Shown: positions 1-8,312 of the stretch, one piece after another
Position numbering within the stretch: the first letter of the stretch is position 1
How the letters are laid out: every line of letters begins with the position of its first letter
DNA from: Paenalcaligenes sp050487225
GTDB lineage: Bacteria > Pseudomonadota > Gammaproteobacteria > Burkholderiales > Burkholderiaceae_B
Assembly: GCF_050487225.1 (NCBI RefSeq)
Contig: NZ_JBKQGY010000003.1
Coordinates: 558,001-622,000, forward strand
Length of the DNA stretch: 64,000 bases
Direction: 5' to 3'
Notes under the pieces: generated by a model
Databases searched by the model: none
What the model was told of the DNA's origin: nothing
What the model saw: the letters and a program-made list of their open reading frames with translations, nothing else
Program-made: the position numbers and the translations under genes

Positions 1-1163
1 GCGGCCAGCGTCAGCGCATTGTGATCAGCATGGCGTTGATTCTGAAGCCACGCCTGCTGATTGCTGACGAGCCCACTACTGCCCTAGACGTCACCACCCA
101 GAAACAAATTCTGGCGCTGATTCGTGAGCTGCAAGAACAGCAAAACACCGCTGTATTGTTCATCACGCATGACTTTGGTGTGGTGGCTGAGATTGCTGAC
201 CGTATTGTGGTGATGAACCGTGGTGCCATGGTAGAAACCGGCACGAGGGACGCCATTTTACGCGCCCCCACGCAAGACTACACGCGCCTCTTGGTGTCGT
301 CCGTGCCTAGCTTAATTCCACCTGCTCCACGCGACATTACACCTGCACCTATGCTGCAAGTAGAGGAGCTGAACAAAACCTACGAAGAGCGCGTGCTGTT
401 TTCGGCCAGTCGCAAAGTCGTGGCTGCCAACAATGTGTCTTTCACCCTGAACAAGGGCGAGATCATTGGCATTGTGGGCGAGTCCGGTTCGGGGAAGTCC
501 TCGGTAGCCCGCTGCATCATGCGCTTAATCAAGCCATCATCTGGCCGGGTGTCTTTGGGTGATGCCGATTTAGCCACCGCCAAAGGTGAAGAACTACGTC
601 AGTTGCGTCAGCGCATACAGATCGTTTTCCAAGACCCTTATAGGTCACTGAACCCCCGTTTACATATACACGACGCCTTGTTAGAAGGCATGCAAAACTA
701 CGGCTTAAGTGCCAACGAATGTGAAAAACGCATTGATACGCTACTGGCATGGATAGGCATGGATCGCAGCGTACTAAGCCGTTATCCACACCAGTTTTCT
801 GGCGGCCAACGCCAACGCTTGTGTATTGCCCGCGCTCTGGTGTTAGAGCCAGACATTTTAGTGGCCGACGAAGCGGTATCCGCGCTAGACGTATCCGTAC
901 AAGCACAAGTATTGAAACTGCTGGATGAAATGCGCCAACGCATTGGTATCTCGGTACTGTTTATTACGCACGATTTACGTGTGGCAGCGCAAATCTGCGA
1001 CCAAATCATTGTGATGCAACGCGGAACCGTGGTGGAAGCCGGGCCTACCGAACAAGTGCTGGTGAACCCCCAACATGAGTACACACGCTCACTGATCGAA
1101 GCCGCCCCCGGCCGCTATTGGGACTTCCAGCATTTTCGCCCCCTTGAACCTGCCATCCATTGA
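1..1163 (+). CDS. Peptide ABC transporter ATP-binding protein, fused DppD-DppF type (5' partial)
   Basis: This gene is open at the left edge. The reading frame enters at base 3 in the middle of a GQRQR signature, so the true start lies upstream. The visible part carries the end of a first ABC domain (Walker B LLIADEPTTALDV, H-loop FITHDFG) and, after a linker, a complete second ABC domain with Walker A GESGSGKSS, Q-loop FQDPY, signature SGGQRQR, Walker B and switch His ITHDLR. Two nucleotide-binding domains in one chain is the fused DppD-DppF arrangement that powers peptide or nickel importers at the cytoplasmic face. Permeases are not in the window and presumably precede it. The stop overlaps the region just before the deacylase gene, and a binding-protein gene faces it at 2703-4286. 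I infer import of acylated or D-amino-acid peptides from these neighbours. Confidence 0.93.
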   Translation, partial: GQRQRIVISMALILKPRLLIADEPTTALDVTTQKQILALIRELQEQQNTAVLFITHDFGVVAEIADRIVVMNRGAMVETGTRDAILRAPTQDYTRLLVSSVPSLIPPAPRDITPAPMLQVEELNKTYEERVLFSASRKVVAANNVSFTLNKGEIIGIVGESGSGKSSVARCIMRLIKPSSGRVSLGDADLATAKGEELRQLRQRIQIVFQDPYRSLNPRLHIHDALLEGMQNYGLSANECEKRIDTLLAWIGMDRSVLSRYPHQFSGGQRQRLCIARALVLEPDILVADEAVSALDVSVQAQVLKLLDEMRQRIGISVLFITHDLRVAAQICDQIIVMQRGTVVEAGPTEQVLVNPQHEYTRSLIEAAPGRYWDFQHFRPLEPAIH

Positions 1164-1180
1164 GCTACGTGAGAAAGACT

Positions 1181-2641
1181 ATGGCCAAACATGCCCACAT
1201 ACTGATTCAACATGCCGAGGTGGCAGATGGCACCGGCACCCCTCGCTTTGATGCCGATATTGCCATCGTGGATGATCGCATTGCCTTTGTAGGCGATTGC
1301 AGCCACTGGACAGCCGACCAACGCATTGATGCCAGTGGGTTGGTGGTGTCCCCCGGTTTTATTGACACCCATACCCATGATGACCGCCTGCTGCTGTCCA
1401 GTAACAGCATGGAGCCCAAAGTCAGCCAAGGCGTGACTACCGTTATCACCGGCAACTGCGGTATTTCACTGGCCCCTACGCCACAACGTTTACACGCCCC
1501 CATCACCCCACCACTGGATTTGCTGGATGGGGAAGGGGAATGGTTCACACACCCCACTTTTCAGAGCTATGTAGACGCCTTAGCGCAGCAACCCGCCGCT
1601 ACGAACTGCGCTCCCTTGGTGGGGCACACCACACTGCGTATCGTGGCCATGTCTGCGCTAGATAGGCCCGCCACGGCCGATGAACTAGAACGCATGAAAA
1701 GCTTGTTGCGCGAAGCCATGCAAGCCGGTGCCATTGGTTTATCCACAGGCTTGGCCTACGACCCGGCCATTGCCGCCTCTACCGAAGAAGTGATTGAGCT
1801 GGCGAAAGTTGCTGCTGAGTTTGGTGGTGTGTATTGCACCCACCTGAGAGACGAATCGGACAACGTCATGGAAGCCTTAGAAGAAGCCTTCCGCATCGGC
1901 CGTGAAGCCAATCTGCCCGTCGTGATCTCGCACCACAAAGTCGCGGGCAAAAACAACTTCGGACGCTCTACCGAAACCCTAGAACGCATACGCCAGCAAA
2001 TGGGTGTGCAAGACATTTGCTTGGACTGCTACCCCTACGCCGCATCGTCTACCGTGCTGTCCGTCAAACATGCATCATCGGCCTTGAAGGTGCTGGTGAC
2101 ATGGTCTAGATCGTGCCCAGAAATGGCCGGGCGAGACTTGGCTGACATACAGAAAGAATGGCAATGCACCTTAGAGCAAGCCGTAGAAAGGCTGCAACCA
2201 GCGGGCGCTATTTACCACCGTATGGACGATGCCGACGTATCACGCATCTTGGCCTTTGACGACACCATGATCGGGTCTGACGGCTTACCACACGATGCTG
2301 TACCACACCCGCGCTTATGGGGCAGTTTCCCCCGTGTATTGGGGCATTACTCACGCGAAAGAGGCTTATTCAGTTTCGAAAAAGCCATTCATAAAATGAC
2401 GGGCTTAAGCGCCCAAAAATTTGGATTACGCGATCGTGGATTTATACGTGAAGGCGCCTACGCCGATTTGGTCATACTGCATGCAGACACTGTTGCAGAA
2501 GGTTCCAGTTTCGCTAGGCCCATCGCCCCAGCCATTGGTATAGAAACGGTATTGGTGAACGGTAAAGTAGTTTGGGAAGCCGGAAAAACCACCACGGCTC
2601 GCCCCGGTAAGGTGCTAGCGCGTGAAGCCCTAGCTCGCTAA
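1181..2641 (+). CDS. N-acyl-D-amino-acid deacylase (D-aminoacylase, amidohydrolase family)
   Basis: The product is a 486-residue zinc amidohydrolase expected to release D-amino acids from N-acyl-D-amino acids in the cytoplasm. Visible family marks are the HxH motif in GFIDTHTHDD (about 60-68), the bridging cysteine in GNCGIS (about 91-96), metal-binding His in THLRDESD and VISHHKVAG, and the catalytic Asp in MIGSDGLP. The length fits the family. A TTG at 1160 would overlap the preceding stop, but the ATG at 1181 has GAGAAAG just upstream and starts the protein where the family does, so I chose 1181. It is probably cotranscribed with the ABC ATPase, so imported acyl-D-amino acids would be processed directly. 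A strong hairpin follows. Confidence 0.9.
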   Translation: MAKHAHILIQHAEVADGTGTPRFDADIAIVDDRIAFVGDCSHWTADQRIDASGLVVSPGFIDTHTHDDRLLLSSNSMEPKVSQGVTTVITGNCGISLAPTPQRLHAPITPPLDLLDGEGEWFTHPTFQSYVDALAQQPAATNCAPLVGHTTLRIVAMSALDRPATADELERMKSLLREAMQAGAIGLSTGLAYDPAIAASTEEVIELAKVAAEFGGVYCTHLRDESDNVMEALEEAFRIGREANLPVVISHHKVAGKNNFGRSTETLERIRQQMGVQDICLDCYPYAASSTVLSVKHASSALKVLVTWSRSCPEMAGRDLADIQKEWQCTLEQAVERLQPAGAIYHRMDDADVSRILAFDDTMIGSDGLPHDAVPHPRLWGSFPRVLGHYSRERGLFSFEKAIHKMTGLSAQKFGLRDRGFIREGAYADLVILHADTVAEGSSFARPIAPAIGIETVLVNGKVVWEAGKTTTARPGKVLAREALAR

Positions 2642-2647
2642 CACAAC

Positions 2648-2682
2648 ACAACGCCCGCCACCTTTACAGTGGCGGGCGTTGT
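2648..2682. terminator. Terminator-like hairpin between convergent genes
   Basis: A perfect 14-bp stem (2648-2661 with 2669-2682) encloses a 7-base loop just after the deacylase stop and before the end of the convergent binding-protein gene. The trailing bases on the plus strand are only moderately T-rich. It probably ends transcription from both sides. Confidence 0.75.
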
Positions 2683-2702
2683 ACTGTTTATGTACTGTCT
2701 TT

Positions 2703-4286
2703 CTACTGTTTTTTCACGCCCCAAAATGCCGTAATAGGCGCTTCAGGCAGATCACTTAACGCAGTGCTGTACGCGGCGGGGGTACGGAACTGCCCCAGCG
2801 GCACAATCACCCCTTCATCCAACACAATCTCTTGGATTTTGGCAGCGATACTCTGCTTTTCTTCCTTGCTTACGGCTTTGGCGTATTGCACGCGCAAGTC
2901 TTCAATCGCAGGTACATCAGGCCAACCAAACCATGCTTTATCACCGTTGGCAGCAATGGTGGTATTCGCAAATGGGTCTACCGCTGCGGCAATAATGCCG
3001 TACGTAGAAAAGATGCCCCAACCGCCGTCCTTGGGCGCACTACGATTCGCACGTCTGGACACCACAGACTGCCAATCCATAGATTGCATATCCACGTTAA
3101 ACCCAGCGTTACGCAACGCCGCCGCAATCACCACAGGCTGCGGTGAGGCCATCACGTGATCCGTAGGGTGCAGCAACACCACTGGTGTGCCATCGTAGTT
3201 GGCTTCGGCCAGTAAGGCTTTGGCTTTTTCGATATTGCCCGGCACGATCATGTCTTTGCCGCTATCGCTGGCATTAGGCGTGCCGCAACCAAATGGCGAT
3301 GGGCAGGTGGAGTAATAATCAGGGTTCCCCACCAACGCTTTCATAACGTCTTCTTGGCTGACTGCATACATGGCTGCTTGCCTAACCAGCTTGTTATCAA
3401 AAGGCGGGTACAAGTGATTCATGCGGTAGTAACTCCAGTTACCCAGCGGATCAATCACTTTGGTCACTAGGTCAGGATTACTCTGCACCAGCGGCAGCAA
3501 GTCATACGGGTAGTGCTCGATGTAGTCCACCTCGCCATTCAGCAGTGCATTCGCTGCTGTCATGGCATCCGGCATACTTACCCATTCCACCTTATCCACG
3601 TTCACGACTTTGCCGCCCGATGTCCAATCGTTAGGCTCACTGCGTGGCACGTAATCGGTGTTTTTCTCGTATACCACCTTCACGCCGGGGCGAAACTCTG
3701 AGGCCACAAACTTAAAGGGGCCAGAGCCAATCATCTCGGCCACGGCTTTCTCGCCAGATGCTTCTACGATGCGTTTGGGCATCATAAAAGCAGGGCGCGA
3801 ACTGATCTTGGCCAAGCTATCCAATAACAAACTGGTGGGTTCGTTTAGCTGTACCTCAAACACCTGATCGTTGACGATGTTGTAGCCCACCAAGAAATCT
3901 TTGATCACCGGGCCAGTGTTGTCATTGTCCAGCCAACGCTTGATCGATGCGACGCAGTCCTCTGCGGTAACGGGTGTGCCGTCGTGCCATTTCAAGCCGT
4001 CACGCAAGGTAAAGGTGTAGGTTTTACCGTCGTCGCTCACGCTCCAATCGGCCATTTGCGGTTTGACGGTAAAGTCGGAATCCATGCCCACCAAGGTGTC
4101 ATAAATCATGTAGCCATGCTCTCGGGTGATAAACGCCGTACTTTGTATAGGGTCCATCATGCGCAAACCAGAATGCATCACCGCGGTAATGGTTTGGCCA
4201 AATACAGGTGCTGCCGCAACCAGCGCAGCGCCGGACACCACCGCCTGCAACACGGGCTTCAGCCCACGGGATTGCAATACCTTCAT
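2703..4286 (-). CDS. ABC transporter substrate-binding protein, family 5 (peptide/DppA type)
   Basis: This 527-residue periplasmic binding protein starts with a cleavable signal peptide (positive n-region, then AVVSGAALVAAAPVFG) and continues with the SBP_bac_5 fold. Typical segments are WSVSDDGKTYTFTLRDGLKWH near residue 85-105 and GSGPFKF near 185. It is expected to deliver peptides or a related solute to a Dpp/Opp permease. The gene converges on the deacylase and fused ATPase genes, so it is a plausible partner of that importer whose permeases lie outside the window. It is read alone, with an operator-like dyad (4351-4366) upstream. The substrate cannot be told from sequence; an acyl-D-amino acid or D-peptide is an inference from the neighbouring deacylase. 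Confidence 0.88.
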   Translation of the reverse strand: MKVLQSRGLKPVLQAVVSGAALVAAAPVFGQTITAVMHSGLRMMDPIQSTAFITREHGYMIYDTLVGMDSDFTVKPQMADWSVSDDGKTYTFTLRDGLKWHDGTPVTAEDCVASIKRWLDNDNTGPVIKDFLVGYNIVNDQVFEVQLNEPTSLLLDSLAKISSRPAFMMPKRIVEASGEKAVAEMIGSGPFKFVASEFRPGVKVVYEKNTDYVPRSEPNDWTSGGKVVNVDKVEWVSMPDAMTAANALLNGEVDYIEHYPYDLLPLVQSNPDLVTKVIDPLGNWSYYRMNHLYPPFDNKLVRQAAMYAVSQEDVMKALVGNPDYYSTCPSPFGCGTPNASDSGKDMIVPGNIEKAKALLAEANYDGTPVVLLHPTDHVMASPQPVVIAAALRNAGFNVDMQSMDWQSVVSRRANRSAPKDGGWGIFSTYGIIAAAVDPFANTTIAANGDKAWFGWPDVPAIEDLRVQYAKAVSKEEKQSIAAKIQEIVLDEGVIVPLGQFRTPAAYSTALSDLPEAPITAFWGVKKQ

Positions 4287-4350
4287 AGTTGTCTACCTCA
4301 CTGTTTTTTTGAGTGAAACGCTCTACTTTTTATTCCTACCCCCTGACTCT

Positions 4351-4366
4351 GTGACCGATTGGTCAC
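4351..4366. promoter_or_regulatory. Operator-like inverted repeat upstream of the binding-protein gene
   Basis: GTGACC and GGTCAC arms flank a 4-base centre (GATT), about 65 bases before the start codon of the minus-strand binding-protein gene. This has the size and symmetry of a dimeric repressor site. No regulator gene lies next to it in the window, so the cognate protein is unknown. Confidence 0.4.
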
Positions 4367-4438
4367 TATCCCACGATAAACAGTTCAGCCTACCCCCACA
4401 ATTAGGAATAACCTGTGGCGACTACAGTCACCCACACG

Positions 4439-4472
4439 AAAAAACCCAGCTATCGCTTGCGCAATAACCGGG
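4439..4472 (-). terminator. Rho-independent terminator of the TRAP operon
   Basis: Read on the minus strand, a 12-bp stem (three G-U pairs) closes on a GCAA tetraloop and is followed by six T residues. It lies about 60 bases after the dctM stop. A second small hairpin (GCCACCAC and GTGGTGGC, 4497-4515) lies between it and the gene. Confidence 0.85.
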
Positions 4473-4531
4473 CAGAAAAGTAAAGCAGGGGTATTCGCCA
4501 CCACGGTGTGGTGGCTAACATCACGAACAGA

Positions 4532-5833
4532 TTAGCCGTACATCATTTTGGGCAAGCCCAACACAATATCTGGCATGGTTACCACCAATACAATAGTCAG
4601 CAGCAACATCAGGAAGAAAGGTAGTGCGGCTTTAGACAAGTACAAGATGTCGCGCCCTGTCATGCCTTGCAGCACAAACAAGTTCAACCCTACTGGCGGG
4701 GTCAACTGACCCATTTCCACCACCAACACCAAGTACACACCAAACCAGATAGGATCAATGCCAGCAATTTTCACCGCAGGCAACAACACGGCACTGGTCA
4801 GCACCACGATGGAAATACCATCCAAGAAGCAGCCCAACACAATGAAGAACACTGTCAACGCTGCCAACAAAGCGTAGTTATTCAAGCCCAGATCACCAAT
4901 CCAGCGAGCCAAATTCATTGGCAAGTTGGAATAGCCCATGGCAATAGTCAAAAACGCTGAGCCTGCCAAAATGAAGGCAATCATGGACGACGACAAAGTA
5001 GCCGCGATCAGACCTTCTTTGAAGCTTTTCCAAGTCAAATCACCAAACCACCAGCTCAACAGCAATGCAATCACTACACCTACGGCTGCCGAGTCAGTTG
5101 GGCTCGCCAAACCGGAGTAAATAGAACCAATGACCCCAATGATCAGCAAGGTGACCGGCAACAAGGTACGTGTGGCTTTGATCTTTTGCGCAAAGCTCAT
5201 GGGTGGATCTTTGGCCGGCACTTTGTCTTTATGCGTGGTAGACCAAATGGCCACATACGCCATAAACAGCACAATCACCAACAAACCAGGAATCACACCG
5301 GCAATAAACAGACGTGCAATAGACAGCTCAGCCGCCACACCGTACACAATCAAAATAATAGACGGTGGCAACAGCAACCCCAGCGTTCCCGAACCGGCAA
5401 TCGTACCCAGCACCAAGCTTTCGTCGTAGCCGCGTTTCTTCAACTCTGGCACCGCAACTTTAGCGACTGTTGCGCACGTTGCCGCAGACGAACCGCACAC
5501 CGCTGCAAAGATACCAGACGCCATAATCCCCACGTGGCCTAGACCTCCCGGCAAAGAACGCATCCACGGTGCTAAGCCCGAAAACAAGTCTTTGGACATA
5601 CGTGAGCGGAACAGAATCTCACCCATCCAAATAAACAGTGGCAATGCCGCCAATGACCACTCAGCAGAAGAGCTCCAAATATTGGTTGCCAACACACTCA
5701 TCAACGGTGCATTAGAGAACAACAGCACGCCTACCAAGCCTGTCACAAACAGTGCTATAGACACCCACAACCCCATGGCTAGGCCGCACATCAGCACCCC
5801 AACCATAATCAATGACATGGTTACATCAGACAT
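4532..5833 (-). CDS. dctM: TRAP transporter large permease (DctM family)
   Basis: This 433-residue, very hydrophobic protein is the 12-helix large subunit of a tripartite ATP-independent periplasmic transporter, which drives solute uptake with the sodium or proton gradient. Family segments visible are GIFAAVCGSSAATCATVAKV, PELKKRGYDESL and the LLPPSI loop. Its ATG shares one base with the dctQ stop (TAATG), which indicates translational coupling. The binding-protein gene dctP heads the same operon. Neighbouring genes for L-2-hydroxyglutarate oxidase and a lactonase-like hydrolase suggest that the solute is a small carboxylic acid (inference). Confidence 0.93.
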   Translation of the reverse strand: MSDVTMSLIMVGVLMCGLAMGLWVSIALFVTGLVGVLLFSNAPLMSVLATNIWSSSAEWSLAALPLFIWMGEILFRSRMSKDLFSGLAPWMRSLPGGLGHVGIMASGIFAAVCGSSAATCATVAKVAVPELKKRGYDESLVLGTIAGSGTLGLLLPPSIILIVYGVAAELSIARLFIAGVIPGLLVIVLFMAYVAIWSTTHKDKVPAKDPPMSFAQKIKATRTLLPVTLLIIGVIGSIYSGLASPTDSAAVGVVIALLLSWWFGDLTWKSFKEGLIAATLSSSMIAFILAGSAFLTIAMGYSNLPMNLARWIGDLGLNNYALLAALTVFFIVLGCFLDGISIVVLTSAVLLPAVKIAGIDPIWFGVYLVLVVEMGQLTPPVGLNLFVLQGMTGRDILYLSKAALPFFLMLLLTIVLVVTMPDIVLGLPKMMYG

Positions 5834-6384
5834 TACAGCGCCTCCTCGGCAACCGACTCAATCACCAAGGCCTCGCTACGCCCCGTACGCAGAATTTCTA
5901 CCAGCGTATCCAGAGCAGCGACCAAAAATACAGCCGCACCCACACACAGCACGCTTTGTGGAATCCACAAAGGCACTTTTACTAACCCGCTTGCACGGTC
6001 ACCCCACAAGAAAGACTCGTAGGCCAACACACCCAAACTGTAGGTAAACAGCACACCCATCCCTACACCTACCAACGCAATCAGGGTGAGCGAACCACGG
6101 CGAATAGGTGCCGACATTCTGGACTCCACCAACGTCACACGTATGTGTACGGCCTTACGTAAACCTAAGCCCAACGACAAAAAGGTGGCAAAGCCTAGCG
6201 CATAACCTGAGAACAGCGAGTAAGAGGGGATCAGCAAGCCAAAGCTCTGATCAAACAAATGAAGAGCCACGTAGTCGATCGTATTAAAGACCACCTGACC
6301 AAAAACAATAACGGCTATGCTCACCAACGATATTGCAGCTAAACCTGCACTGATCGAATAGAGGCTATCCAGGATTTTTCGCAT
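5833..6384 (-). CDS. dctQ: TRAP transporter small permease (DctQ family)
   Basis: This is the four-helix small membrane subunit that bridges the binding protein and the large permease. I place the start at the ATG at 6384 (183 residues, beginning MRKILDSLYS), because this matches the family's usual N-terminus and has a purine-rich stretch upstream. An in-frame GTG at 6408 is also possible, but it sits inside the stem of an intercistronic hairpin. Helices are predicted near residues 8-34, 45-65, 88-108 and 128-150. The gene lies between dctP and dctM. Confidence 0.88.
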   Translation of the reverse strand: MRKILDSLYSISAGLAAISLVSIAVIVFGQVVFNTIDYVALHLFDQSFGLLIPSYSLFSGYALGFATFLSLGLGLRKAVHIRVTLVESRMSAPIRRGSLTLIALVGVGMGVLFTYSLGVLAYESFLWGDRASGLVKVPLWIPQSVLCVGAAVFLVAALDTLVEILRTGRSEALVIESVAEEAL

Positions 6385-6406
6385 GGCATTTGCCCACTTC
6401 AGAAAC

Positions 6407-6432
6407 ACCAGTGCATGGGTATATGCACTGGT
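6407..6432 (-). other. Intercistronic hairpin between dctP and dctQ
   Basis: A perfect 10-bp stem (6407-6416 with 6423-6432, loop 6 bases) lies just after the binding-protein stop and before dctQ. There is no T-run after it in the direction of transcription, so it is more likely an mRNA-stabilising or ratio-setting element than a terminator. Confidence 0.6.
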
Positions 6433-6449
6433 TAATTAAGTTTTAGGTA

Positions 6450-7421
6450 TTAGTTGGCGCGATAAGCCTCAAGCACGACTTCACCGTCGTCGCCGGCTTC
6501 TTTCACCCACTCTGCCGCCATCTGCTCACCCACTTTATGCAAGGCAGCGTTCAGCTCGTCAGAGCCTGTGCTGACTTTGATACCGTGTTGCTCCAACACA
6601 TTACGTTGTGCAATGTGATCGGCTTCAGCCATTTCCCAACCGCGCAATTCAGCTGCAGCGGCTGCATCCAATACCGCTTTTTGTGTGGCTTCATCCAAGC
6701 TATCAAACACACGCTGGTTCACCACCACCACGTTTTTAGGCAAGAAAGCCGCTACATCGTAGAAATGAGTCAGGTAATCCCAAGCGGTAGTGTTCACACC
6801 GGTAGAGGTGGAGGTAATCATGGCGTTCACACGTCCTGTGGTGAATGCTTGAGCCAAATCAGGCACTTCTACCTGTGTAGGCACCGCACCAGCCAATTGC
6901 GCCAAACGCTCTGTTTGCGGGCTGTATGCACGCATTTTGATGCCCTTCAGATCTTCGATCTTTTCAATAGGGCGATCGGTGTACATACCTTGTGGAGGCC
7001 ATGCTACCGAGAACAGAATTTTCAGATTTTGACGGCCTAACAGTTTTTCCAAGTCGGGTTTAGACACGTGGTACATCTTGGCGGCGTCATCAAAAGACAC
7101 AGCCACAAATGGCACGGAGTCCAACGCAAACATAGGGTTCTCGTTGGCCAAATTGGAAATAATGAACTCGCCCGCTTCAATCTGCTGCGAACGCACGGCA
7201 TTTTTGATCTCTTGGTGCTTGATCAACGAACCCGCTGGGTGCACGTTAATTTTCAACTCACCATTGGTCGCTGCTTCTACATCTTTAGCAAACTGCTGGA
7301 TATTTTGTGTGTGGAAGTTGGCATCTGGATACGGCGTAGCCATCTGCCATGTGGCGGCGTAAGTGGTTGCGCTGGCCAGTGCTAATGCTGCACCAGCAAT
7401 CATACTTTTATAGGCGTTCAT
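6450..7421 (-). CDS. dctP: TRAP transporter solute-binding protein (DctP family)
   Basis: This 323-residue periplasmic protein has a signal peptide ending near ATTYAAT (about 22). It carries the DctP fold, including the conserved arginine stretch GIKMRAYSPQTERLAQLAGA (about 163-182) that normally salt-bridges a carboxylate of the ligand, followed by TQVEVPDLAQAFTTGRVNAM. It is the first gene of the TRAP operon and has a strong Shine-Dalgarno (GAGGAG) five bases before the ATG. The promoter, with the palindrome ATTATTAATAAT, lies directly upstream. The ligand is probably an organic acid; its identity cannot be read from sequence. Confidence 0.93.
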   Translation of the reverse strand: MNAYKSMIAGAALALASATTYAATWQMATPYPDANFHTQNIQQFAKDVEAATNGELKINVHPAGSLIKHQEIKNAVRSQQIEAGEFIISNLANENPMFALDSVPFVAVSFDDAAKMYHVSKPDLEKLLGRQNLKILFSVAWPPQGMYTDRPIEKIEDLKGIKMRAYSPQTERLAQLAGAVPTQVEVPDLAQAFTTGRVNAMITSTSTGVNTTAWDYLTHFYDVAAFLPKNVVVVNQRVFDSLDEATQKAVLDAAAAAELRGWEMAEADHIAQRNVLEQHGIKVSTGSDELNAALHKVGEQMAAEWVKEAGDDGEVVLEAYRAN

Positions 7422-7448
7422 GTGTGCTCCTCAGCGGGGAAAATCAAT

Positions 7449-7489
7449 ATTATTAATAATAGTATCGATAAGATGGATCGTAGTGTAAA
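7449..7489 (-). promoter_or_regulatory. dctP promoter with operator-like palindrome
   Basis: On the minus strand TTTACA (7484-7489) and GATACT (7461-7466) are spaced by 17 bases. The perfect 12-base palindrome ATTATTAATAAT (7449-7460) follows the -10 immediately. The same GATAsT-palindrome block recurs in inverted orientation at 7574-7591, next to the hydrolase gene. Confidence 0.6.
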
Positions 7490-7551
7490 GTGCTTTAAAT
7501 CCAATGTCTATATTAGAACAAACCCTAGAACAACTAAGAAACCACAATAAA

Positions 7552-7591
7552 TTCGACCAATAAATTCTATATTGATAGTATTATTAATAAT
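7552..7591 (+). promoter_or_regulatory. Promoter of the hydrolase-gntR-lhgO operon with the matching operator
   Basis: TTCGAC (7552-7557) and GATAGT (7574-7579) are spaced by 16 bases. ATTATTAATAAT (7580-7591) abuts the -10. The 22-base block 7570-7591 matches the reverse complement of 7449-7470 at all but two positions. Repression by the GntR protein encoded at 8309-8968 is the simplest reading. Confidence 0.55.
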
Positions 7592-7619
7592 TAATAAGCC
7601 TGCATAATAAGGAGCGCAC

Positions 7620-8312
7620 ATGGCGGTGCAACATGACATCCTCGTTGAGGGAAATTGCCTAAGTTTTAAAGGCGGTTTTTTTGGTTTTTCAGCTGTAGTG
7701 CTAGTCAATGTAGATGGGCACGGTCCTATCTTGTTTGATACCGGTCACCACTCCACGCGCCTGCTGTTGTTGAATGCGCTGGCAGAACGCAACCTTACGC
7801 CTGCTGACATCAAAACTGTTTTTCTGTCGCACCTGCATTTCGATCACATCAACAATATTGATCTGTTCACTAATGCCACCATTTATGTCAGCTCGGCAGA
7901 ATGGGACTACGCGCAGCACCCCGCGTCTGAAGACGTGTTTGGCAGCCAAGGTATGAACGAATACCTACAGCGCCAAAACCTGCAACTCATACAGGCACCA
8001 GAAGGTGAATTAGCCCCTGGCCTGTTCTACAGACAAGCGCCTGGCCACACCACCGGTAGCTATTTGCTGCACTTCGTCAATCCGGATAAAAAGCGTGTTG
8101 TGTTAGCAGGGGACGCCTGTAAAACCTACCGTGAACTCGCTACACTGTCCGCTGCCAATGAATATGACCCGGATCGCCAATCCAGTAACACACTGCAGTG
8201 GATAGCCGACAACGCCGACATCGTCGTGCCGGGGCATTTCCCTGAGCTGCATCGCACACCACATGGCTGGATCTGGGACCAACCCTCGACGCTGGAACTG
8301 ATTGTCCGATGA
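7620..8312 (+). CDS. Metallo-beta-lactamase-fold hydrolase
   Basis: This 230-residue MBL-fold enzyme has the dinuclear zinc motif HLHFDH (His71, His73, Asp75, His76). Further ligands appear in APGHTTGS, AGDACK and VVPGHFPE. The architecture resembles N-acyl-homoserine-lactone lactonases and related small hydrolases, so hydrolysis of a lactone or thioester is possible, but the substrate is unknown. GGAG lies five bases before the ATG. It heads a plus-strand operon and overlaps gntR by four bases (ATGA). Facing a TRAP importer and followed by L-2-hydroxyglutarate oxidase, it may open a lactone or ester precursor of a hydroxy acid (inference). Confidence 0.85.
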   Translation: MAVQHDILVEGNCLSFKGGFFGFSAVVLVNVDGHGPILFDTGHHSTRLLLLNALAERNLTPADIKTVFLSHLHFDHINNIDLFTNATIYVSSAEWDYAQHPASEDVFGSQGMNEYLQRQNLQLIQAPEGELAPGLFYRQAPGHTTGSYLLHFVNPDKKRVVLAGDACKTYRELATLSAANEYDPDRQSSNTLQWIADNADIVVPGHFPELHRTPHGWIWDQPSTLELIVR

